Source of the DNA: Flavobacterium sp.
GTDB lineage: Bacteria > Bacteroidota > Bacteroidia > Flavobacteriales > Flavobacteriaceae
Direction of reading: 5' to 3'
DNA: 5,571 bases
Assembly: GCA_024709705.1 (NCBI GenBank)
Contig: JANJWE010000165.1
Location: 1 to 5,571 of the forward strand
In this document: piece by piece, positions 1 through 5,384 of the stretch
Position numbering within the stretch: position 1 is the first letter of the stretch
How the letters are laid out: the number at the start of each line of letters is the position of its first letter
Position numbers and translations under genes: made by a program
The notes under the pieces: model-generated
The model's input: only the letters and a program-made list of their open reading frames with translations
Told to the model about the DNA's origin: nothing
The model's database searches: none

Positions 1-41
1 CAATTTTTTTTAAATCTACAGTAAAAAACCAAGAAAATCGA

Positions 42-72
42 TTTTGTGCTTGTATTATTGAAATTAAATTTT
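42..72 (+). promoter_or_regulatory. Candidate promoter for the leader of the small membrane protein gene
   Basis: TTTTG at 42-46 is followed after 18 bases by TAAATTTT at 65-72. This resembles the Bacteroidota housekeeping promoter (a TTTG-like -33 box and a TAnnTTTG -7 box about 19 bases apart), but the last base of the -7 box does not match. It would start a transcript near 80, so the hairpin at 94-183 would lie in the 5' leader of the gene at 197. In such an A+T-rich stretch a chance match is quite possible. Confidence 0.25.
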
Positions 73-93
73 CGCATTAGGTTAAAATTTTAA

Positions 94-183
94 TGTTTTA
101 GATTCCAGCCGTTGCTAGGAAATGTCAAAAATTTAGGGCAATAAAATAGATATCTTTCTAGTTAACGGCTGAATCAAAAAACA
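94..183 (+). other. Long imperfect hairpin (structured leader RNA or small palindromic element)
   Basis: Bases 94-126 pair with 149-183 to give about 31 base pairs around a 22-base loop (127-148). Blocks: 94-95 with 182-183, 96-99 with 177-180, 101-105 with 171-175, 107-113 (AGCCGTT) with 164-170 (AACGGCT), 115-118 (CTAG) with 158-161, 120-121 with 155-156, and 122-126 (ATGTC) with 149-153, the last including one G-U pair. Interruptions are the 100/176 mismatch and single-base bulges at 106, 154, 181 and 162 or 163. The imperfect core pairs (114 with 162/163, 119 with 157, 124 with 151) are all G-U if the plus strand is transcribed and would be A-C mismatches on the minus strand. It ends 13 bases before the TTG start at 197. 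There is no T-run after it on the plus strand, so it is not an ordinary terminator. It could be a regulatory leader, a small RNA or a MITE-like repeat. I do not recognise the family. Confidence 0.65.
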
Positions 184-196
184 ATTCTTCTCTCTC

Positions 197-646
197 TTGA
201 AAACTGTACCTAAATCATCCTTAATTTATACCAATTCCTTTGGAAGCTTGTATTCCGATTATTTGGTTCTCAGAAAACTGGATTTGTCCGAGACTTTTGA
301 TTTACAAATCATAGAACAAGTGCAATTTTTCAAGTCCCGTGATTGGACATTAAACGTTTTTTCAATTTTAGGGGCCATTTTTCTTGGGTTTCTTTTGTTT
401 AGGGAACATAATATTCCATTTTATTTTAAGATTATCCCCTTTGGGGCTTTCCTTTTTTTGTGCTATTTTGGACTTAGTTTTAAAAAAGTATCTTTTCAGG
501 TTATTGTTTTTTTTAAAAATACGAAAAGGGTAAAAAAGATTAAGGTATCTAAAACATTCAAATCAGAGGCTAAAGTTTTTGTATCCCGGTATCATCACTA
601 TCAAAGGGACAAAAATGCGTTTTCAATTTTACAGAAGGTTGTTTAA
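197..646 (+). CDS. Small two-helix membrane protein of unknown function
   Basis: This 149-residue protein is not one I recognise with confidence. It has an N-terminal soluble part (1-50), two hydrophobic segments (about 52-68 and 75-95) separated by a short turn, and a basic C-terminal part (96-149) with the Lys/Arg-rich stretch KNTKRVKKIKVSK. Both ends should face the same side, probably the cytoplasm by the positive-inside rule. The alternating hydrophobic pattern before and after the helices resembles small bacterial PH-like proteins whose fold is split by a membrane hairpin; this is a guess from pattern only. The start is TTG, because the frame is closed by TGA at 170-172 and contains no ATG anywhere. 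A 14-base pyrimidine tract (185-198) runs into the start, unusual for this phylum, where A-rich leaders are favoured. The true 5' end could therefore differ or have been altered by the upstream hairpin. The stop is TAA at 644-646, 90 bases before dnaG on the same strand. Confidence 0.6.
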   Translation: MKTVPKSSLIYTNSFGSLYSDYLVLRKLDLSETFDLQIIEQVQFFKSRDWTLNVFSILGAIFLGFLLFREHNIPFYFKIIPFGAFLFLCYFGLSFKKVSFQVIVFFKNTKRVKKIKVSKTFKSEAKVFVSRYHHYQRDKNAFSILQKVV

Positions 647-672
647 AATGCGTTTTATTTTTTAGCGACATA

Positions 673-702
673 TTGATTAGGGGTGTCTGTTTTGTAGATT
701 TT
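673..702 (+). promoter_or_regulatory. Candidate dnaG promoter
   Basis: TTG at 673-675 (within TATTG) is followed after 19 bases by TAGATTTT at 695-702, close to the Bacteroidota TTTG-N19-TAnnTTTG pattern with one mismatch in the -7 box. A start near 707-710 would leave a leader of about 30 bases before the GTG at 737. No clear terminator lies between the upstream gene and this site, so read-through into dnaG is also possible. Confidence 0.35.
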
Positions 703-736
703 AATTCCTATTTTTACCCACATTCAATATTGTATT

Positions 737-2722
737 GTGATTTCTCAAAATACCATAGATTTAGTTTTTGAAACTGCTCGTGTAGAGGAGGTTATAGGCG
801 ATTTTGTACAGCTCAAAAGGGCGGGAAGTAATTTAAAAGGGTTGAGTCCGTTTTCAAATGAAAAGTCCCCATCGTTTATGGTTTCTCCTGTGAAACAAAT
901 CTGGAAGGATTTTAGTTCAGGAAAAGGAGGAAATGCTGTGACTTTTTTAATGGAGCATGAGCATTTTTCATTTCCGGAGGCTATTCGTTATTTAGCCAAA
1001 AAATACAATATAGAGATTGAAGAAACCGTGTCTGCAGATGAAGACAAAGCCGAAGCTAATGAAAAGGAGAGCATGTATTTGGTCTCAGAGTTTGCAGGTT
1101 CCTATTTTCAAAAGGTATTATGGGAAGAAGAAGAGGGGAAAGCCATTGGGTTGAGTTATTTTAAAGAAAGAGGTTTTACCTCAGAAACGATAAAAAAATT
1201 CAATTTAGGGTACTCGCCCAATACCTGGGATGCTTTAACAAAAGAAGCTCTTGGAAAGGGATATAAACTTGAATATCTTGAAAAAACCGGACTTACAATC
1301 GTAGGCGAAGGAAAACAGTTTGATCGTTTCAAAGGGAGAGTGATGTTTCCTATTCAAAGTATGTCCGGACGTATTTTGGGATTTGGGGGTCGTATTTTGA
1401 CCAATGATAAAAAAGCAGCCAAGTATTTAAATTCCCCCGAAAGTGAAATCTATCACAAGAGCAAGGTGTTGTATGGTATTTTTCATGCCAAACAAGCCAT
1501 AGCCAAACAAGATAGATGTTTTTTGGTAGAAGGGTACACCGATGTGATTCAAATGCATCAAGCCGGAATTGAAAATGTAGTGTCGTCTTCCGGTACAGCA
1601 TTAACTCCCGATCAAATTCGATTGATAAATAGGCTTACCAAAAATATTACAGTACTTTTTGACGGAGATGCTGCCGGTTTACGAGCTTCTTTACGCGGTA
1701 TCGATTTGATTCTCGAGGAAGGGATGAATGTAAAAATTTGTACTTTTCCCGATGGTGAAGATCCGGATAGTTTTGCCAAAAATACACCCTACGAAGATTT
1801 AGTTCGTTATTTGGAACAAAACGCCAAAGATTTCATTCAATTTAAGGCTTCATTGCTAATGCAAGATGCCCAAAATGATCCGATTAAGAAAGCCGAATTG
1901 ATTCGAGATATGGTTACCAGTATCTCAAAAATACCCGATAGAATCAAAAGAGAAATCTATGTTCAAGAGTGTGCTAGAATAATGGATATTTCTGAGCAAG
2001 TTCTTTTTAGTACTCTGGCTCAATTGGGTCAAAAAGAATTGTCTGAAGCCAATAAAAAATTCAAACAAGATCAAAAAGTTTTTGAAGTTGTCAAAAACGA
2101 ATCCAATCAAGCCCTTGAAAAGGTTGATATTGTGACGCTTCTGGAGAAAAGTGTTTTAGAAATTCTGTTGTTATACGGGCACCTCGAAGCAGAGTTTGAG
2201 AATGTTTTTGTTCAGTATGACGATAACGGTAAAGAAACTGAAGTTTCCGAAAAAGTGATTCAAAAGATTTATGAACGCATCTATTTGAGTTTACAAGAAG
2301 ATGAAATTGAGTTTGCCAACCCGGTTTTTAACGCGATTTATTTAGATTTGGTATCTCATTACCATCAAAACGAATCGTTTGATAAGAATCAGTATGTAAC
2401 CAATTTAAATCCCGATTTTGCTCAAGTGGTTACAGATATTATCATGAATGATGAAAAGTACAACTTGCACGGTTGGTTAGATAAAAAACAAGTTTTTGTT
2501 AAAGAAAAAGATGATGTTGAGGTTTTATCCCGTTTGGTTACCGAAACGATAGTGACTTTTAGAGAGTTTTTAATTACCCAAATTAATACTGATTTAATGA
2601 ATCAAGTTAAAGAAGGAGTTGTAGATTCATTGGAAGATTTGATTGTTGCCATAAACGATTACAATAAATTAAAGGTAAGTATTACCCGTAGAATTGGAAG
2701 GATGCGATCCGATTATAATTAA
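737..2722 (+). CDS. dnaG: DNA primase DnaG with a zinc-ligand-less N-terminal domain
   Basis: DnaG makes the short RNA primers for chromosome replication, working with the DnaB helicase at the fork. The 661-residue length is normal. Domains: an N-terminal CHC2-type domain (about 1-95), an acidic linker (96-112), the RNA polymerase core with TOPRIM (about 120-370), and a divergent C-terminal helicase-interaction region (about 450-661). Core motifs are intact: RFKGRVMFPI at 197-206, the TOPRIM glutamate in EGYTDV (E265) and the acidic pair in FDGDAAG (D309, D311). The zinc site is not: the family's C-x2-H-x17-C-x2-C appears as S37-x2-S40-x17-D58-x2-S61, with spacing exactly preserved. I recall the same replacement in other Flavobacteriia, so it is probably lineage-wide rather than damage. 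The GTG start gives MISQNTID, matching the N-terminus I recall for flavobacterial DnaG; no Shine-Dalgarno box is visible. The gene is convergent with the response regulator, and its stop codon overlaps the base of the shared terminator. No rpsU or rpoD lies beside it. Confidence 0.97.
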   Translation: MISQNTIDLVFETARVEEVIGDFVQLKRAGSNLKGLSPFSNEKSPSFMVSPVKQIWKDFSSGKGGNAVTFLMEHEHFSFPEAIRYLAKKYNIEIEETVSADEDKAEANEKESMYLVSEFAGSYFQKVLWEEEEGKAIGLSYFKERGFTSETIKKFNLGYSPNTWDALTKEALGKGYKLEYLEKTGLTIVGEGKQFDRFKGRVMFPIQSMSGRILGFGGRILTNDKKAAKYLNSPESEIYHKSKVLYGIFHAKQAIAKQDRCFLVEGYTDVIQMHQAGIENVVSSSGTALTPDQIRLINRLTKNITVLFDGDAAGLRASLRGIDLILEEGMNVKICTFPDGEDPDSFAKNTPYEDLVRYLEQNAKDFIQFKASLLMQDAQNDPIKKAELIRDMVTSISKIPDRIKREIYVQECARIMDISEQVLFSTLAQLGQKELSEANKKFKQDQKVFEVVKNESNQALEKVDIVTLLEKSVLEILLLYGHLEAEFENVFVQYDDNGKETEVSEKVIQKIYERIYLSLQEDEIEFANPVFNAIYLDLVSHYHQNESFDKNQYVTNLNPDFAQVVTDIIMNDEKYNLHGWLDKKQVFVKEKDDVEVLSRLVTETIVTFREFLITQINTDLMNQVKEGVVDSLEDLIVAINDYNKLKVSITRRIGRMRSDYN

Positions 2723-2750
2723 AACAGGCCTCTTTTGAAGGCCTGTTTTT
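2721..2750. terminator. Bidirectional intrinsic terminator between dnaG and the response regulator
   Basis: AAAACAGGCCT (2721-2731) and AGGCCTGTTTT (2739-2749) form a perfect 11-bp stem with a 7-base loop. A T-run follows on the plus strand (2746-2750), and the matching A-run at 2721-2724 gives a U-run on the minus strand. It lies between two convergent genes, directly after the dnaG stop and 18 bases past the response regulator stop, so it can end transcripts from both sides. Confidence 0.9.
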
Positions 2751-2767
2751 ATTAAAGTATTTTTGTT

Positions 2768-3397
2768 CTATACAATTTCGAGTGTTTTAGCTTTGTTTAC
2801 CAAGTCTACTAGATTGGTTACATTAAGCTTGGTTAAAAGTCTTAATTTGTAGGTGCTAATGGTTTTCTCGTTTAGTCCCAATATCTTAGAAATCTCATTG
2901 TTTTTCTTGCCATCACTCAGGTATCGCAATACTTCAATTTCACGATTCGAAAGTTTACGATACAAACGTTCACTTTTGTTCTGTTTGGCAATGAGAGCCA
3001 AATTCTTTTTTATAGTGTCATTAAAAATAACAGCACCATTATTTACTTTAACAATAATGTTTCCTAAGTTTTCTAACTTGGAGGTTTTGTGAATATAAGC
3101 CGATACTCCAGCCTTCAGGGAGTTGGGTGCATAGATGTTTTCGGATAAATTACTAAATACAATAATTTTTGTATTTGGAAATTCTTTTAAAATGTACTTA
3201 ACCAAATTGATACTTGTTAATCCTTCCAATTCCAAATCCAAAATCAGGATATCTATTGGCTTAATTTTAAGTAAATCCAAAATCATATTGTAATTTCCTA
3301 CGTGTCCTACAATACTAATTTCGGCATGGTCTTTAAAGTAAGATTTTACTCCAAAATGCACTACGGGTTGGTTGTCGGCTAAACAAACTTTAATCAT
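2768..3397 (-). CDS. Orphan NarL/FixJ-family response regulator (BvgA/EvgA-like HTH)
   Basis: A 209-residue two-component response regulator: an N-terminal receiver domain (1-120) and a C-terminal LuxR/GerE-type helix-turn-helix (about 146-209) that should bind DNA when phosphorylated. Receiver landmarks are the phospho-acceptor D54 in DILILDLELEG, S82 as the switch Ser/Thr (VFSN) and the conserved lysine K104 (YIHK). The acidic pocket reads A-D8-N9 rather than the usual A-D-D, so one metal-coordinating acid is replaced by Asn. The DNA-binding part (LSNREIEVLRYLSDG, then EKTISTYKLRLLTKLNV) is closest in wording to the BvgA/EvgA/FimZ subgroup, which has STYK..LL.KL where many NarL proteins have a histidine. 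No histidine kinase gene is adjacent. It lies 108 bases downstream of nadE on the same strand with no obvious terminator between, so read-through is possible, but it has its own promoter-like box. Start: ATG at 3397. Targets and signal are unknown. Confidence 0.93.
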   Translation of the reverse strand: MIKVCLADNQPVVHFGVKSYFKDHAEISIVGHVGNYNMILDLLKIKPIDILILDLELEGLTSINLVKYILKEFPNTKIIVFSNLSENIYAPNSLKAGVSAYIHKTSKLENLGNIIVKVNNGAVIFNDTIKKNLALIAKQNKSERLYRKLSNREIEVLRYLSDGKKNNEISKILGLNEKTISTYKLRLLTKLNVTNLVDLVNKAKTLEIV

Positions 3398-3445
3398 AAT
3401 AAGTGGTATTTAGTTGAAAAATGATTAATACTCATTTAGGGCAGC

Positions 3446-3453
3446 TAAAGATA
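3446..3453 (-). promoter_or_regulatory. Candidate -7 box for the response regulator
   Basis: On the minus strand this reads TATCTTTA followed by GCTGCCC, close to the Bacteroidota -7 element TAnnTTTG with the last base changed. It lies 48 bases upstream of the ATG at 3397, giving a leader of roughly 40 bases. I find no TTG at the expected -33 distance (the nearest TTTTG is only 11 bases away), so support comes from the -7 box alone. Confidence 0.35.
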
Positions 3454-3505
3454 CTACATTTTTTCAAAATGGAGTTCTTTTTTAAGGAAAAAGTTTAATA
3501 AAAAT

Positions 3506-4321
3506 TTAATAATTTTTTAAACTTTTGGGAATTTCGCAAACGGGTATAGGTTTCATTTTGTGTTGATTAGCCAGGTTGAGTCTTTTGTAAATGGCTAGAA
3601 CTTCTTCTTCACGTGTGTTGAGTTTTTGTTCTAAAGGATTGGTTTCCAAAAATTGCATAGCCCATTCCAATTCGTCATATGTTGCACCCAGTTGGTCTTC
3701 ATCGGTGCGGTTGTCTCCAAATAATCCGTCGGTTGGGGCTGCCTTTAAAATAGATTCAGGAACTTTCAAATAAGCTCCCAATTGATATACTTCCGACTTG
3801 AGTAAATCGGCAATCGGACTCAAATCTACGCCTCCATCTCCATATTTAGTATAAAAACCTACTCCAAAATCTTCTACTTTATTTCCTGTACCTGCCACCA
3901 AAAGTCCATGCGTACCTGCAATGTAATAGAGTGAAGTCATGCGTAATCTTGAACGGGTATTGGCTAGTGCCAAATGATAAAGCGTTTCGTTATCATGTGG
4001 TGGAAATGTTTTTTTTAATTGCTCAAAAGAATCGGTTAAGTCAATTTCTAAATCGGACACATTTGAAAATCTTTTTTTTAACTGATTTAAATGTTCAACT
4101 TTGCGGTCTACTTGAATTGCGGCTTGGTGAATAGGCAGTTTTACACCTATGGTCTTATAACCAGTCATCGCACACAAGGTTGAAGTTACGGCACTGTCTA
4201 TACCTCCCGATATGCCCACAACAAAACCTTTAACTTTTGCGTTATCTGCATACTTTGTTAACCAATTTACAATATGATGGGTCACTTTTACTACGTCAAT
4301 ACCCTGCTTTTTTTGTGTCAT
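3506..4321 (-). CDS. nadE: NAD+ synthetase, ammonia-dependent (NadE)
   Basis: NadE performs the last step of NAD+ synthesis in the cytoplasm: ATP-dependent adenylation of nicotinate adenine dinucleotide, then amidation. The 271-residue protein is only the synthetase domain; it lacks the N-terminal glutaminase (nitrilase-like) domain of the longer form, so free ammonia is the expected nitrogen donor. Visible motifs are the PP-loop SGGIDS (38-43) for ATP pyrophosphate, NTRSRLRM (121-128), GTGNKVED (144-151), TKYGDGGVDLSPI (158-170) and APTDGLFGDNRTDEDQLG (195-212). All match the family in order and spacing. The ATG at 4321 is the only Met before the PP-loop. nadE is divergent from gldB across 82 bases and is followed by the response regulator on the same strand. 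The stop is TAA at 3508-3506, in a very A+T-rich stretch without a G+C hairpin, so I see no dedicated terminator. Confidence 0.96.
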   Translation of the reverse strand: MTQKKQGIDVVKVTHHIVNWLTKYADNAKVKGFVVGISGGIDSAVTSTLCAMTGYKTIGVKLPIHQAAIQVDRKVEHLNQLKKRFSNVSDLEIDLTDSFEQLKKTFPPHDNETLYHLALANTRSRLRMTSLYYIAGTHGLLVAGTGNKVEDFGVGFYTKYGDGGVDLSPIADLLKSEVYQLGAYLKVPESILKAAPTDGLFGDNRTDEDQLGATYDELEWAMQFLETNPLEQKLNTREEEVLAIYKRLNLANQHKMKPIPVCEIPKSLKNY

Positions 4322-4344
4322 TTATATAGTGAATTTGGTGTGAC

Positions 4345-4352
4345 TAAATGTA
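4345..4352 (-). promoter_or_regulatory. Candidate -7 box for nadE
   Basis: The minus strand reads TACATTTA, a one-mismatch version of TAnnTTTG, 23 bases upstream of the nadE ATG at 4321. It shares its first two bases (4351-4352) with the oppositely oriented gldB -7 box. No convincing -33 TTG is seen at the right distance. Confidence 0.3.
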
Positions 4353-4358
4353 TATTTG
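4351..4358 (+). promoter_or_regulatory. Candidate -7 box for gldB-gldC
   Basis: TATATTTG is a perfect match to the Bacteroidota -7 consensus TAnnTTTG, followed by CA as is common in Flavobacterium. It lies 45 bases upstream of the gldB ATG at 4404. The nearest TTTG (4334-4337) is only 13 bases away instead of about 19, so the -33 box is weak. A small inverted repeat, TTGCA-TT-TGCAA (4356-4367), overlaps its 3' edge and covers the likely transcription start, so it could be an operator or chance. Confidence 0.5.
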
Positions 4359-4403
4359 CATTTGCAATCTAAAATCGTAAAAATATAAAAAAACTCTTGA
4401 TTT

Positions 4404-5384
4404 ATGGGAATAAAATTCGTGCTTTTAAACCGGTTTGTTTGGATTTCTTTTCTGGGTTTACTGGTCGTTTCATGTGCCAAAAAATCTAAAATAGAACAAG
4501 AAGTTGAACAAGTTCCTATTGCTCTTTCGGTTGAAAGATTTGATAAGATTTTTTACGAAACTCCGGTTTCTGATTTTAAAGAAATGCGTCAAAAATATGC
4601 CACCTTTTTCCCTAAGCAATTTCCCGACAGTTTGTTTATCAGTAAAATGCAAGATCCTTTGTATAGAGAGTTGTATACAGAAGTTCAAAAAAAATATGCC
4701 GATTTTGGCCCCGTTCAAACCGAAATTGAAGACGTGTTTCGATTTATGAAATATTATTTTCCAAATAAGCCTTTACCCCAAAAGGTTACCACTTTGATTT
4801 CTGAAATGGATTATCAGAATAAGATTATTTTGACGGATACTCTCATGCTTATTTCTTTAGATTTATATTTGGGTAAAGAACACAAGTTTTATGAATTTCC
4901 GGATTATTTCAGACAAACATTTGAACGTTCTCAAATTTTACCGGATGTAGTAACTGCTTTTTCTGAAACGGTAACACCGCCTCCCACAGATAAAAGTTTT
5001 TTAGCTCAAATGATTTATTTTGGGAAAGAGTTGTATCTCAAAGATGCCATGTTGCCAAATTATTCCGATTTTGATCGAATCGGCTATACACAAGAACAAT
5101 TGAATTGGTGTAAAGAAAATGAAAGCGAGATTTGGAGGTATTTTATTGAAGAAAATATTTTATACGATACAGATAGCAAATTGATACAACGTTTTATCGC
5201 TCCCGCACCTTTTTCTAAATTTTATCTTGAAATAGATAACGAGTCTCCCGGTCGTGTGGGAATTTGGATAGGTTGGCAAATTGTGCGTTCTTTTATGAAA
5301 AATAATGAAGTATCTTTGCCCGAATTACTCCAATTGGATGCTAAAGAAATTTTTACAAGATCTAAATATAAACCCAAAAAATAA
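4404..5384 (+). CDS. gldB: Gliding motility lipoprotein GldB
   Basis: GldB is one of the lipoproteins required for gliding over surfaces in Flavobacterium; its biochemical role is not established. The 326-residue product begins with a lipoprotein signal: basic n-region (K4, R10), hydrophobic core 11-22 and lipobox LVVSC with the lipidated cysteine at 24. The residues after Cys (AKKSKI) are basic, not the acidic pattern of Bacteroidota surface-export signals, so it probably faces the periplasm. The mature part is soluble and carries family-typical stretches: LISLDLYLGKEHKFYEFPDY (149-168), MIYFGKELYLKDAMLPNY (203-220), and SPGRVGIWIGWQIVRSF (281-297) near the C-terminus. It has only one histidine (H160) and no HExxH, so metalloprotease activity is unlikely. 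The start is the first ATG in frame, after an A-rich leader. Its stop overlaps the gldC start by one base, suggesting one transcript with coupled translation. It is divergent from nadE. Confidence 0.93.
   Translation: MGIKFVLLNRFVWISFLGLLVVSCAKKSKIEQEVEQVPIALSVERFDKIFYETPVSDFKEMRQKYATFFPKQFPDSLFISKMQDPLYRELYTEVQKKYADFGPVQTEIEDVFRFMKYYFPNKPLPQKVTTLISEMDYQNKIILTDTLMLISLDLYLGKEHKFYEFPDYFRQTFERSQILPDVVTAFSETVTPPPTDKSFLAQMIYFGKELYLKDAMLPNYSDFDRIGYTQEQLNWCKENESEIWRYFIEENILYDTDSKLIQRFIAPAPFSKFYLEIDNESPGRVGIWIGWQIVRSFMKNNEVSLPELLQLDAKEIFTRSKYKPKK
4475..4493 (+). repeat. Copy 1 of a 19-nt in-frame exact repeat (in gldB)
   Basis: TGCCAAAAAATCTAAAATA covers the codons just after the lipobox cysteine of GldB and encodes A-K-K-S-K-I (residues 25-30). 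The identical 19 bases, in the same reading frame, recur at 5389-5407 at the start of gldC. Confidence 0.9.

Noticed and set aside
82..93. Perfect 12-bp palindrome TTAAAATTTTAA next to the hairpin
   Set aside because: A palindrome made only of A and T is expected now and then in such A+T-rich DNA, and nothing else marks it as a binding site.
1..100. A gene fragment entering from the left edge
   Set aside because: Stop codons are frequent in all six frames and no coding-like stretch is seen; the stretch reads as intergenic DNA.
131..140. ATTTAGGGCA shared between the hairpin loop (131-140) and the response regulator promoter region (3434-3443)
   Set aside because: It is only 10 bases, the flanks do not align into a common element, and the copies sit in different settings; chance is sufficient.
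94..183. Hairpin as a tRNA, an integron attC site or a plain terminator
   Set aside because: The pairing is one long stem, not a cloverleaf. The outer motifs RYYYAAC and GTTRRRY of attC sites are not present as a pair. Neither strand has a T-run directly after the stem.
1350..1601. An 83-codon open frame on the minus strand inside dnaG
   Set aside because: It lies fully within the conserved catalytic core of dnaG, has no recognisable domain and is explained by the opposite-strand reading of a real gene. The same holds for minus-strand frames at 1925-2110, 4470-4718 and 5222-5410 and plus-strand frames at 2853-3092, 3591-3773, 3931-4134 and 4504-4749.
4404..5384. GldB as a zincin-type metalloprotease
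   Set aside because: There is no HExxH motif and only one histidine in the whole protein.
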